DNA of 46,407 nucleotides from Deltaproteobacteria bacterium (GCA_029262375.1 JAJCZM010000047.1:1-46407); one strand, 5' to 3'. Shown: positions 32,239-41,187, numbered from the stretch's first letter. The notes: generated from the sequence alone by a model not told the origin. Program-made: numbers and translations.

Positions 32239-35200
32239 TCAGGTTTCGACTTTTACGAGGATCGGCGAATCCACGCTTCGCAGGTGTAAGTCTCGCTGCG
32301 GGAAGCTGATCTCGATGCCCGCCTCGCGGAACTTCGCATCGATCGCCTTATGCATCGCATGCCGCGTTCGCAGCCAGTCGTCGAAGCTCGCGATGAATAC
32401 CCGCAGCTGGAAGTCGAGTGAGCTGCCTCCGAACGCATCGAACAAAACACTCGGCGGTGGATCGACCAGTACGTAGGGGCATTCCTTGGCGGTTTCCAAG
32501 AGTTTGGCTTCGGTGAGTTGAACGTCGGAACCGTATGCGACGCCTACATTGATGACGACACGTAACACGTTGTCGGACAGAGACCAGTTGATCAGCTGTC
32601 CGGTGATGAATTCCTTGTTCGGGACGATGAGTTCTTTGCGGTCGAAATCGGTGATCGTCGTCGCCCGCGTGTGAATTCTGGAGACGGTGCCGGTCGTAGT
32701 CCCGAGCGTTACGGTATCTCCGACTCGAATCGGCCGTTCGAACAGTAGGATAATTCCCGACACGAAGTTCGCGAAGATCTCCTGCAAGCCGAAGCCTAGT
32801 CCGACCGTCATGGCGGCAACCAGCCATTGGACGTCGGTCCAACCCAGACCGAGCGCGCCGAACCCGAACATCGTGCCCGTGATGGCGATGAGGTAGCGCG
32901 AGATCGCCCGCGCGGCGTAGCGAACGCCCGCATCGAGCGGCAGTCGTTGCAACACGGCGATCTCAAGGAAGCCCGGTATGTTGCGCGCTGCAAGCGCGGC
33001 ACCGGCAAAGCAACCGAGCGCGACGAGTAGGTCTGCCAGCGTGACGACGAGAGTTTCACGGACGGTCCAGAGTTCTACGCGATCGAGCAGTCGGAATGCA
33101 GGGAGCATGTCGCCCCAGATGGCGAATAGGCCGACCGCAGCCACGGTACCGAGAACGGCGCGCACGAGCTGTCTGGTTTGGGCGCTGACGGCTGCTACGT
33201 CGGGGAGCTCTTCCATCGCGTCCGTGTGCTCGACCAGCCCTTCGCCGGACTTTCGTTCTTCGCGCTTGCGCGCTTCTGCGAGTTGGGTGCGTGCTTGCTC
33301 GCGGCGCAGATTCAGTTCGGCGAGTCGCAGCCAGCGAAGTATCAGCCGATCCGCTACGGCTATGCCTACGATGAGCCAGTTCGTTGCCGGGACGTTCGCT
33401 GCCAACTGTAGGGCGGAGAAATACCAACCACTCGCCGCGAGAAGCGCGAATACGATAGGACCGCCTACTCCCGCGAGTCTGACGAGACCCGCCGTCATGA
33501 GCGGTAGGGAAGGCGCCTGCACGCTCAGTGCTGACGGCGCGGGCATGAGCGCGCGATGGGCGAAGACGGTGAGCACGCCCATCGACGTAATGAACGCGAT
33601 GCGCCCGAGCGAGTTCTGCCAATCCGCTTCGCCGTGGCCTTCGAATAGCAGCGTGATGAGAACCGCCGCTATCCCAGTTGGAAGCGCCCACGCCGCGTGC
33701 CGACGAATCGCTTCAATTCGGGCACGGGACCAACCCAGGTGCGTTTCGGCCAGTCCGCCCTTTCGGCAAAGCTGGCGTAGGAACTCGAACGAGAAAAGGA
33801 CAGCAGCCACTTGCGAGAGGGCTTTGGCGAGCGCGACGATGAGATTCGGCGCGCGCTCGTCGTGCCCGGCGAGCATCACATACGATGCGACGTTCATCAG
33901 CGCGGGCCATGCGAAAGCGACCAGCAGGCTCGCTGCCAAAATCGCCACGGCATCGATTGCTCGCTCGTCGCCCGGCGTGCGCGCGCGTTTCCCCCGAGCT
34001 CGGACGAACCGACGCAGCCGACCTTGGCAGTAGAAGAGTAGGGCGAGCATGCTAGTGGCCAGCGCGAGGAAGCCCGGTTGTTGTGTCGCAATTCGATAGA
34101 AGCTCGCCGCGACCTCGGCCCAGCCGCGTGGATGTGCGAGCCAGAGGGCTGCCTCGACAGCATCGGGAATCACCGTCGGCCATAGTGGCTTCGCGTTTCG
34201 AATCCAGAGGACGTGTTCGTCTATGTAGCGCTCATAGCGCGCGGCGTCCTGGACGAGTTCGGTCTGCGCACCGTCGAGTTCAACCAGAGCCAAGAAATAC
34301 TTGTCGTAACTATTGATGAGCCCGTCGAGGTACTCTCGCTTTTTGGAAACGAGGTCGCGTGCTGTGGTAACGAACGCAACGTGCTCGACCTGGGCGGTGT
34401 CCGTGCCCAGCGAGCCCGAAGTGCTTGCGACGATCTCGTCGACGGCTGCGGCGACACTGCCGACGCCGCGACGCTGCTCTTCCAGCTCGATCATTCTGAA
34501 CTGGGTTTCGGCGATGGCCGCTTGCCGCGCTCGGGCTGAACTTGGACTGAACTGCGGAAGGTTCTGTTTCTCTTTGCGCAGCAGCGCACCGATGGCGTTC
34601 GAGTAGCCAACGATGGCCGCCTTGGTCCGGATGCCGTCGAACCGCTTGCGTAACGCTGGTCCCCTTGCGCGAGCGACGGCCAGTTTTTCCTCCACCGCAG
34701 TCAGTCTACTAGACAGTCCACCGTCAGCAGCACGCTCCGCTGCGAGAGCTGCCACTTCGGCAGCGAGCGCACGCAACGCGGGGTGTACGGTGGTCGCGGC
34801 CTCTCGTGCTGCGTCCGCTACGCGTGCCGCTTCCTCGCCGGCTGCCTCGCGTTGGACTGCCAATGCTTGGCGCCAAACAGCAAGCTCGGCCTTCAAGTAC
34901 GAGACCCTGGCGATCGCCACATCGCGTCGCGTTGCCAGTAGATCGCGGCGTCCGTCGTAGCTGAACAGTTCCTGGGTGTGCAGCTCCGCCTTCGCTTCGT
35001 TCTCCGCGAGCTCTGCTGAGAGTCGCGAACGCAGCGCGCGTTCTTTGTCGGTGCCGCCTTCAGGGATCGTGCTCAGGCGCTCGCGCAATGCGTCGGCCTT
35101 TAGTTTTGCTTCACTACCTTCACGCGGGAGCGTCGTCCTTCGCTCAGCACGGTGGGCTATCTCGCCCTCGAGTTTTTCTTGTGCGATTCGCTGTGTGGCG

Positions 35201-35691
35201 AGGTCTGATTCCAGTTGTGCGATCCGTGCTGTGACCTGCGGTAGTTCTGCACCGTTGGTGATGTTCGGATCGACGGGGTCGGAGGGGGTGTCGAGTTCTG
35301 CTTCGAGCGCCGCTTTCTTACCCGGCGCATCGTCGAGCAATCGATCGACGTACTCGCGTTTGAGGCGAAAGTGCTCTGCTCGCCGCCTGGCTTCGATGGC
35401 TACGCGATAGTCGGCCGCTAGCTGCTCGCGTGCGGCTGCCGGCAGCGCGCTGCGCGTCGAGACCTCGGCAAGCTTGGCCTCGAGCTCTTTGATGAGCGGC
35501 GTCGTGAGCTCGGTTTGGCTCGGCTTGTCGTCAGAGTCGTCGGCCGCCCATGCTGCCGACGCACCGACGCCGGGCCCGATCCACGGTAAAGCGATCAGCG
35601 CAGTGGCCGCGACGACGATCGCGGCCAGCGAGAGCCAGCTGAGAAGAACCAGTTTGCGTGCGTGTATCAACGCGTGCCTTCCTTGTTGCAT
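32239..35691 (-). CDS. Mechanosensitive ion channel, MscK/MscS family
   Basis: A 1150-residue channel similar in size to E. coli MscK (1120). I use ATG at 35691, just before a hydrophobic signal segment (LSWLSLAAIVVAATALIALP); the frame extends to 36030 but would cross the divergent gene's start. Residues about 60-400 are a long periplasmic coiled coil rich in Ala, Glu and Arg. About ten membrane helices follow. The MscS pore helix and beta domain are intact: MTVGLGFGLQEIFANFVSGI, then LLFERPIRVGDTV, GTVSRIHTRATTI and PNKEFITGQLINWS. It releases solutes on hypo-osmotic shock. The leader contains 10-bp tandem repeats. The gene ends ten bases from the convergent MerR stop. Confidence 0.9.
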   Translation of the reverse strand: MQQGRHALIHARKLVLLSWLSLAAIVVAATALIALPWIGPGVGASAAWAADDSDDKPSQTELTTPLIKELEAKLAEVSTRSALPAAAREQLAADYRVAIEARRRAEHFRLKREYVDRLLDDAPGKKAALEAELDTPSDPVDPNITNGAELPQVTARIAQLESDLATQRIAQEKLEGEIAHRAERRTTLPREGSEAKLKADALRERLSTIPEGGTDKERALRSRLSAELAENEAKAELHTQELFSYDGRRDLLATRRDVAIARVSYLKAELAVWRQALAVQREAAGEEAARVADAAREAATTVHPALRALAAEVAALAAERAADGGLSSRLTAVEEKLAVARARGPALRKRFDGIRTKAAIVGYSNAIGALLRKEKQNLPQFSPSSARARQAAIAETQFRMIELEEQRRGVGSVAAAVDEIVASTSGSLGTDTAQVEHVAFVTTARDLVSKKREYLDGLINSYDKYFLALVELDGAQTELVQDAARYERYIDEHVLWIRNAKPLWPTVIPDAVEAALWLAHPRGWAEVAASFYRIATQQPGFLALATSMLALLFYCQGRLRRFVRARGKRARTPGDERAIDAVAILAASLLVAFAWPALMNVASYVMLAGHDERAPNLIVALAKALSQVAAVLFSFEFLRQLCRKGGLAETHLGWSRARIEAIRRHAAWALPTGIAAVLITLLFEGHGEADWQNSLGRIAFITSMGVLTVFAHRALMPAPSALSVQAPSLPLMTAGLVRLAGVGGPIVFALLAASGWYFSALQLAANVPATNWLIVGIAVADRLILRWLRLAELNLRREQARTQLAEARKREERKSGEGLVEHTDAMEELPDVAAVSAQTRQLVRAVLGTVAAVGLFAIWGDMLPAFRLLDRVELWTVRETLVVTLADLLVALGCFAGAALAARNIPGFLEIAVLQRLPLDAGVRYAARAISRYLIAITGTMFGFGALGLGWTDVQWLVAAMTVGLGFGLQEIFANFVSGIILLFERPIRVGDTVTLGTTTGTVSRIHTRATTITDFDRKELIVPNKEFITGQLINWSLSDNVLRVVINVGVAYGSDVQLTEAKLLETAKECPYVLVDPPPSVLFDAFGGSSLDFQLRVFIASFDDWLRTRHAMHKAIDAKFREAGIEISFPQRDLHLRSVDSPILVKVET

Positions 35692-35700
35692 TCGAAAATC

Positions 35701-35730
35701 TGCGAAAGTTTGCGCAAGTTTGCGAAAGTT
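35701..35730. repeat. Three 10-bp tandem repeats in the mscK-like leader
   Basis: TGCGAAAGTT, TGCGCAAGTT and TGCGAAAGTT are contiguous, flanked by decayed copies on both sides (35691-35700, and 35731-35750 as TTCGAGAGTC GGCGACCGTT). The 10-bp period places each copy on the same helix face. The block begins nine bases upstream of the channel start codon at 35691. Confidence 0.7.
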
Positions 35731-35858
35731 TTCGAGAGTCGGCGACCGTTTGGATCGTCGCCCGGAAACGCTTCTCTTATCACAGTCGGTGGGTGTATCG
35801 ATGCGTCGGCCCCGGCGCGGCCGTTGTGACATAGCCGACCCTGAGGTAACAACCCGCC

Positions 35859-36788
35859 ATGTCCCGATCCCCAATAGATATCTCAGGTAAGACGATTGTG
35901 ATGACCGGAGCGACCAGCCAGGTCGGCCTACCCATCGCGCGTGCTCTGGTCGATGGCGGCAATGAGGTCCTCGCGCTCGGGCGATACGGCGGCAAGGGCA
36001 GTCGTCGGCAGGTCGAAGCTGCTGGCGCATCGCCGGTGGTGGCCGATATGGCGGAAGGAAGCTTCGACGGTGTCCCGGTCGATCCCGACTGTATCCTGAA
36101 TTTTGCGGTTCTTAAGGATGGGGATTTCGAGAAGGATCTTCGCATGAACGCAGAGGGCATCGGTCTGCTGATCGGGCACTGCAATCGAGCGAAGACCGTG
36201 CTGCATTGTTCCTCGACCGCAGTGTACGAATCCGCCGGCCACCATCTGCTCAAAGAAACGGATCCGCTCGGCGACAACCATCGCGTCCTCTTCCCGACTT
36301 ATTCGATTTGCAAGATCGCCGCTGAGGCGACGGTGCGGTTCGCCGCGCGGCAATGGAACATCCCGACGACGATCGCGCGGCTGTGTGTGCCCTACGGCGA
36401 CAATGGCGGTTGGCCTTACTTCCATCTCGAAATGATGTTGGCGGGAATGGCCATCCCCGTGAGCGGTGAACCGGCGAACCTCTACAACCTGCTACACGAA
36501 GACGACTACATGCGGATGCTTCCGAAGCTACTCGAAGTCGCGTCGGTTCCGGCCACGATTGTGAACTGGGGGGGTAGTACCGCTACGAGCATCGAACAGT
36601 GGTGCGCCTACATCGGGGAACTCGTCGGTGTCGAGCCCAGTTTCGAGCAAAGCGATCAAGCGCTCTCCAGTGTGACCATCGACACGACCAAGATGCATGA
36701 ACTACTGGGGCCGACCTCGGTCGATTGGCGAGACGGGATCCGGCGCCTGATCGTTGCGCGCCGCCCCGACGTGACGCTCAAGAACTGA
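35859..36788 (+). CDS. NAD-dependent epimerase/dehydratase-like protein (extended SDR)
   Basis: A 309-residue extended SDR. The dinucleotide-binding motif is TGATSQVG (about 17-24), a variant of TGxxGxxG. The catalytic region has CSSTAVYES (Ser in SSTAVY) and YSICK (Y-x-x-x-K). The C-terminal substrate domain includes RLCVPYGDNGGWP and LHEDDYMRML, the latter typical of sugar-nucleotide epimerase relatives. DMAEG and DPDCILNFA match the NAD-binding core. The substrate is unknown; no sugar-biosynthesis genes are adjacent. It is divergent from the mechanosensitive channel gene (167 bp). It is followed after 115 bp by the Pro-rich secreted protein gene, which may be in the same transcript. Confidence 0.85.
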   Translation: MSRSPIDISGKTIVMTGATSQVGLPIARALVDGGNEVLALGRYGGKGSRRQVEAAGASPVVADMAEGSFDGVPVDPDCILNFAVLKDGDFEKDLRMNAEGIGLLIGHCNRAKTVLHCSSTAVYESAGHHLLKETDPLGDNHRVLFPTYSICKIAAEATVRFAARQWNIPTTIARLCVPYGDNGGWPYFHLEMMLAGMAIPVSGEPANLYNLLHEDDYMRMLPKLLEVASVPATIVNWGGSTATSIEQWCAYIGELVGVEPSFEQSDQALSSVTIDTTKMHELLGPTSVDWRDGIRRLIVARRPDVTLKN

Positions 36789-36903
36789 GCGCGCTGTTCG
36801 CCGGCACCGTTTTTGACACCGAATCGCATGGAAATCGTCTGCGGCCCCCCGTTCGGGAGCCGTGCGCTTTTGTTCGGCCGTACGCTCGTGGTTCAATCGA
36901 GTA

Positions 36904-38820
36904 ATGTTCGAGTCGATGTCTGGGATTCACTGTCTGCAAGGGGCAATTCGGCGCAGTAGGGTGGGCCGCCTTGCGTTGCTGCTCCGGCCGTTCTGGTTGG
37001 TCTTGCTTGCCGCCGCACCCTTCGCAGCGCCGGTTCATGCGCAGTCGGTCGTCGGTGTGATGGCTGACGGGGGCAGCGTGAGAAGCGCGGCCGATGGAGC
37101 CGTCGTCGGCAATCCGGGTGAAGTACGTCTCGTATTCGATCGCCTCGAAGCAATTTTCAACAACCGCATCGTTCGACCTGCACGAGCCAATCTCGGTTTT
37201 GCTTGGAACGCCGACGGAGCGCCCGCCTGCTCCGATGGCATAAACAACGACGATCACTCGGCACTCGGTCGCGGCGTGCAAGATGCGACGATCGACTACC
37301 CGGCCGATGTCGACTGCGTGTCGGAGCAAGACGCGAGCGAGGACAAAGCAGGACTTCAACAGCAACGGCCGGCTGTGATTTCGGGAACGGTCGACGGCGA
37401 TGGTCGCTTCATCATTCCTGCATCCGGGATCGACATCCCCGCCGTTTGGGCTTGGAACGATGCGATACCGCTCGGCGGTGATCAGGTTCACACCTACGAG
37501 TTTGAACCAGTAGGCGGTGCGGTCGGTACGATCGACCCGTTCACGGGCGACGTCGGTATACACCTACGACTGCGCATTCGGTTGAGCGTCGAAGGGGCAG
37601 GTGATCTCATCGGCCCGGGCAAGAACTGCTACATCGGTTCGCTATCACAGCCCATCGCCGTCGTGTTGACGACCGCCGATGCCCATTCGAGCGCCGGACT
37701 ACCGACGCTTCATGGCGCGTCCTACGACCGCGAGAGCGGCGCGATCCGCCTGGTGGGATACAACGTTCGCGACGTGAGCGGCGCATCAGACTGTGGCGCG
37801 TTCGGTGCGCTCGACCGCGCCGTCGGGGCTGCGTTCGGTGTTCCCGCTGCCCGCGGAAACATTCAATTCAGCGGCGTCGGCCGCATGGTACCTGCGCTGC
37901 GACCGGCTGAAGCGGCGACACCCGAGATGGTCCGCTTACCGCGCGAGTTGTTTCCGAACAAATTACCGGCAGAGCGCGCCGCGAGAACTTCCGGCGGTAT
38001 CGTCTTTCGGTCGAGCGCCGCCGCCGCGACTCTCAGCGACGACAGCCGGAGCGCCGTCAAGGATCGTCCGAGCAGCGACGCGGCCGCATCTGCCGAGCCG
38101 GTGCGCCCTCTGAACTTCGCTCCGAGCAAAGCAAAGGTAACAAAGTCTGCGCCTGTCGCGAAGCCGGAAATTACGACACCAGCTAGCCCGGATGTCGAGT
38201 CGGCAGCGGCGCCCGTGCCCGTGCCGGCGGCCGAGCCAGTGGCACAAGCTGCCTCGCCTGCATTGAAGGACGCGCCCGCATCGCCCGCGCCCGCGCCGGT
38301 GGCCGAGCTCGAAAACGACGTCGCTGAGACTGTCCCTGAGACGCCGTCGCCTGCGATTGAGGATCCCGTCGAAGCCGCGGAAACTGCGACGCCCGAGCCC
38401 GCCGCGGCCGCGACGGACGCGGCGCAGCCCGGTGAGCCCGCAGCGCCCGCAGCGCCAATAGACAGACCACAACCCGCCGAGCCTGCGCTACCGGACGCCG
38501 TGCTGGTGCCGACGCCTGCAAACACGCTAACAAATCCGGACGATGTCCTCGGCGCGCAGCCGCCCGCCGCCCAGCCGTCTCCCGCGCAGCCGCAGGCAAC
38601 TCCGCTACCGCCCGGGCCTGCGCTCGTTCCCGAACCGCCTAAGGACGATGGCGAGTCGGGGCAGGGGTTGAGCGAGCACCACAGTGGGCCACGGTTTCCG
38701 GGAAACGCGCCGCCGCCATCCGATTCTTCGCACGACCCACCGCACGACCCACCGCACGACCCATCGCACGACCCTTCGCAGGCCAAGCCCTCGCCGCCCG
38801 AGCGTTCCGACCGCGAGTAA
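36904..38820 (+). CDS. Secreted Pro/Ala/Glu-rich protein of unknown function
   Basis: A 638-residue exported protein. A signal sequence (LRPFWLVLLAAAPFAAPVHAQ) precedes a folded region of about 300 residues. That region includes CSDGINNDDHSAL ... YPADVDCVSEQDASE, a variant of the Ca-binding-like CSDGIDNDGDG...D.P.D.GC motif of secreted deltaproteobacterial proteins. It also has a beta-rich part (GGDQVHTYEFEPVGG, DPFTGDVGIHLRLRIRLS). The C-terminal half is a low-complexity Ala/Pro/Glu tail ending in HDPP/HDPS repeats, probably extended through the periplasm or cell wall. ATG at 36904 or 36916 could be the start; the frame opens at 36862. I do not recognise a family. Confidence 0.65.
   Translation: MFESMSGIHCLQGAIRRSRVGRLALLLRPFWLVLLAAAPFAAPVHAQSVVGVMADGGSVRSAADGAVVGNPGEVRLVFDRLEAIFNNRIVRPARANLGFAWNADGAPACSDGINNDDHSALGRGVQDATIDYPADVDCVSEQDASEDKAGLQQQRPAVISGTVDGDGRFIIPASGIDIPAVWAWNDAIPLGGDQVHTYEFEPVGGAVGTIDPFTGDVGIHLRLRIRLSVEGAGDLIGPGKNCYIGSLSQPIAVVLTTADAHSSAGLPTLHGASYDRESGAIRLVGYNVRDVSGASDCGAFGALDRAVGAAFGVPAARGNIQFSGVGRMVPALRPAEAATPEMVRLPRELFPNKLPAERAARTSGGIVFRSSAAAATLSDDSRSAVKDRPSSDAAASAEPVRPLNFAPSKAKVTKSAPVAKPEITTPASPDVESAAAPVPVPAAEPVAQAASPALKDAPASPAPAPVAELENDVAETVPETPSPAIEDPVEAAETATPEPAAAATDAAQPGEPAAPAAPIDRPQPAEPALPDAVLVPTPANTLTNPDDVLGAQPPAAQPSPAQPQATPLPPGPALVPEPPKDDGESGQGLSEHHSGPRFPGNAPPPSDSSHDPPHDPPHDPSHDPSQAKPSPPERSDRE
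38738..38785 (+). repeat. 12-bp tandem repeats encoding HDPP/HDPS
   Basis: About four in-frame copies of a 12-bp unit related to CACGACCCACCG encode HDPP, HDPP, HDPS and HDPS near the end of the secreted protein. Such units expand and contract readily, and copy number may vary between strains. Confidence 0.75.
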
Positions 38821-38952
38821 CTATAGTAACTATGCTCTCGCTCAGATCCGGCTCCCGCTCTGGCGCGGCGCTGTGGCGATCTCTACAATAGAGAACTGCT
38901 CGGTCACGCCCGGCGTGGTCACCGATGAGGTTGCTGTTGTGAGGTGGATGCC

Positions 38953-39675
38953 ATGGCGAGACGAAGGCGACATGCTGACGCGAGCCGATTGAGCCGGTCG
39001 TTCTTAGCCTGCCCGGCCTGCCCGGTCTGCCCAGCGCGTCCGTCGCCAGTCGGGCGCTGCGTTTTTGCTGTTTTGATCGCGCTGCTGGCAGCGTGCTCGA
39101 CCGGTCCAACCGCCGGACCGACTGCAACGTCCGAAGACGAACTCTACTCGACGACCCAACTCGCCAACTCGGTGCTGTACCATCACCGTTGGCCGGGCTT
39201 CCCGTGTTACACGATCAAACTCGGTGGCAACGATTGGGAGTTCATCGATTCGACGGCCGCTCGAGCGCGCTGGCGTAAAGCGGACGCGGTTCTGAGTGTC
39301 TACTTCACCGACAATCGTATCTCGCACTTCACAACCGTCCTTGCTCCTGGAGATCGCGTGCTGCGTGACTTCCTTGGCTACGAGCTTTCCTACGTGCGTC
39401 CGAACTTCAGTCTTCACACGAGTCAGCCGCCGCGTTTCGCCCGTGACGCCAACGGAGAATGGATGCAGTGGGCTTGGCAGGGCCTTGGAGGAAGAACTGA
39501 AGAAGCGGCAGTAGCACCGGCCGACCAGCGCCACGTCATCGCGAATCTTTGGCTCGAACCGTGGGTGCTGACGTTCGATTGGGCCAGCGAGCGGCTCTAT
39601 ACGATCGATGGACCGACGCCCGGTATGATCGACGTGCTCGACTCTCTCGAGTTCGACCCGATTTGCAGGAGCTAG
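38953..39675 (+). CDS. Lipoprotein of a family duplicated in this window (copy 2)
   Basis: A 240-residue lipoprotein paralogous to that at 19249-19956. ATG at 38953 is preferred over GTG at 38944 because TGAGG lies eight bases before it. The leader is unusual in having a Cys/Pro-rich stretch (FLACPACPVCPARP) before the hydrophobic core and lipobox LAAC. The mature part shares, in order, WPGFPCYTIKLGGNDWEF, VLSVYFTDNR, YELSYVRPNF, WMQWAWQG, PADQRHVIANLWLEPWVL and TIDGPT with copy 1. Two Cys positions (FPCY and DPIC) are conserved, supporting a disulfide. The role is unknown. The ABC1 kinase gene follows after 21 bp on the same strand. Confidence 0.75.
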   Translation: MARRRRHADASRLSRSFLACPACPVCPARPSPVGRCVFAVLIALLAACSTGPTAGPTATSEDELYSTTQLANSVLYHHRWPGFPCYTIKLGGNDWEFIDSTAARARWRKADAVLSVYFTDNRISHFTTVLAPGDRVLRDFLGYELSYVRPNFSLHTSQPPRFARDANGEWMQWAWQGLGGRTEEAAVAPADQRHVIANLWLEPWVLTFDWASERLYTIDGPTPGMIDVLDSLEFDPICRS

Positions 39676-39696
39676 ACTCGTTTTCCTGCGCGCCTG

Positions 39697-41058
39697 TTGA
39701 GGGTAGTCTTGCGGATACCCGTGGCGGATGACCCCAAGAAACAACGCTCGTCTCGCGTTCCCGCCGGACGCATCGAGCGATTCGCTCGCTTTGGCGTGAC
39801 GGCCGGCCAGCTGGCGATCGGAAGTCTGGCCGAAGGCGCCCGCCGGCTGCTCGATAGCGACGAAGACGCGCGCAAGCTCGACTCCAGTGTCATTCTGAGT
39901 TCCGCCAACGCGAGACAGCTCGCCGTGGGTCTGTCGAGAATGCGCGGTGCCGCGATGAAACTCGGACAGATGCTCTCGCTCGAAGGCCAGGCCGGAATCC
40001 CGGCCGAGTTCGCCGAAGCGCTTCAGATCTTGAGACAGGAAGGCGACCGCATGCCGGCGAACCAGCTCGGACGAGTGCTCACACGTGAGTACGGTAAGGG
40101 CTGGCGCGAGAAGTTCGAGCATTTCGACGACCTACCCATCGCCTCCGCATCGATAGGGCAGGTTCATCGCGCACGAACCGCCGATGGCCGCGACGTGGCG
40201 CTAAAGATCCAGTATCCGGGGGTCGCGCAGTCCATCGATTCCGATGTCGACAACCTCGCGTCGCTGCTGAGACTCGCCAAGGCGCTACCGTACGAACTCG
40301 ACATCGAGCCCATGTTGGCAGAGGTGAAACGGCAGCTCGCTCGAGAAACCGACTATCTGCAAGAAGGCGCTGCGCTCGGCCGTTATCGTGAATTGCTTGC
40401 CGGCGACGAAATCTTCTATGTGCCGGCGGTGTACGAAGATCTGACGACGTCACACATTCTCGCGATGGAGTACGTTGAGGCCGAACCGATCAGCTACTTG
40501 TGGAAGAAGCCGCACCCGCAGCCGTTTCGCGATGCGATCGGGACGGCGTTCCAACGATTGACGTTTCGCGAGTTGTTCGAGTTCCACTTCGTACAGAGCG
40601 ATCCAAATTTCGCCAACTTCATGTACATGCCGACACAGACGAAGCTCGTGCTTCTGGATCTGGGCTCCAACGTCGAGATTGCAGCCGAGTTAGCGGAAGG
40701 ATACGCGGAGCTCACGCGCGCGATCTTCAGCGAGGATCGCGATCGAATGCGCAACACCATGTTCGAGATGGGCTGGTTGGTTGCCGAGGATCGCGAAGAG
40801 CAAGTCCAAGGCTTGATCGACCTCGTCATACTTGCTTGTGAGCCGGTCGAACAAATCGGTGCCTACGACTACGGCAACAGCGATCTCTCTCAGCGCACCA
40901 GCGATGCGGGCGTAGACCTCGCGTTCGGCAAAGGGCTAATGCGGCCGCCGCCGCCGGCGACGATCTTTCTTCATCGTAAGCTCGGCGGAATGTTCCTCAT
41001 GCTTCAGCGCATTGGCGCGCGTGTCGATACGCGCGACCTCGTCAGCGAGTTCCTGTAG
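39697..41058 (+). CDS. ABC1/AarF-family atypical kinase, COQ8-like
   Basis: A 453-residue atypical protein-kinase-like ATPase, ABC1 family (UbiB in bacteria, COQ8/ADCK in mitochondria), linked to quinone biosynthesis. Motifs are KLGQ (88-91), the Ala/Ser-rich nucleotide loop IASASIGQVH (148-157), K170 in LKIQYPGVAQSI, the catalytic loop FHFVQSDPNFANFMY with D302 and N307, and DLG (321-323) in place of DFG. The KIQYPGVAQSI and QSDPNFANF blocks resemble COQ8 (QTDPNWSNF) more than bacterial UbiB (HADPHPGN). No C-terminal transmembrane pair is obvious. The start is uncertain among TTG 39697, TTG 39709 and GTG 39721. It is preceded by the lipoprotein gene at 21 bp. Confidence 0.9.
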   Translation: MRVVLRIPVADDPKKQRSSRVPAGRIERFARFGVTAGQLAIGSLAEGARRLLDSDEDARKLDSSVILSSANARQLAVGLSRMRGAAMKLGQMLSLEGQAGIPAEFAEALQILRQEGDRMPANQLGRVLTREYGKGWREKFEHFDDLPIASASIGQVHRARTADGRDVALKIQYPGVAQSIDSDVDNLASLLRLAKALPYELDIEPMLAEVKRQLARETDYLQEGAALGRYRELLAGDEIFYVPAVYEDLTTSHILAMEYVEAEPISYLWKKPHPQPFRDAIGTAFQRLTFRELFEFHFVQSDPNFANFMYMPTQTKLVLLDLGSNVEIAAELAEGYAELTRAIFSEDRDRMRNTMFEMGWLVAEDREEQVQGLIDLVILACEPVEQIGAYDYGNSDLSQRTSDAGVDLAFGKGLMRPPPPATIFLHRKLGGMFLMLQRIGARVDTRDLVSEFL

Positions 41059-41187
41059 GTAGGCTTGCCGCGCGCGCGATTCGGGCGTCTCTCCCAACGA
41101 AAGAACTCGACCGGGTATCAGTTCGTCCGCGAACTCTGCCAGGGCAACGTAACGTCTTGGGGCCGTAGCCGCCGTTAAGGGTTTCAT
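40936..41187 (-). CDS. Possible small protein antisense to the 3' end of the ABC1 kinase gene
   Basis: An 83-residue frame whose ATG at 41187 is preceded by GGAGG nine bases upstream, the best initiation signal in this gap. The translation is helical and charged (LAEFADELIPGRVLSLG, QELADEVARIDTRANALKHE) with a basic tail. The last 123 bp overlap the convergent ABC1 kinase coding sequence on the other strand, which is unusual and argues for caution. The 3' third may be a shadow of the kinase. It could be real, with the overlap, or a false frame. Confidence 0.3.
   Translation of the reverse strand: MKPLTAATAPRRYVALAEFADELIPGRVLSLGETPESRARQAYLQELADEVARIDTRANALKHEEHSAELTMKKDRRRRRRPH

Noticed and set aside
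32978..34033. Plus-strand 351-codon frame inside the mechanosensitive channel gene.
   Set aside because: Ser/Arg/Ala-rich shadow of a gene with clear MscS motifs on the minus strand.
37863..38786. Long minus-strand Gly/Ser/Ala-rich frame of 307 codons.
   Set aside because: It is the antisense of the Ala/Pro-rich tail of the secreted protein; repeats of GC-rich codons keep it open.
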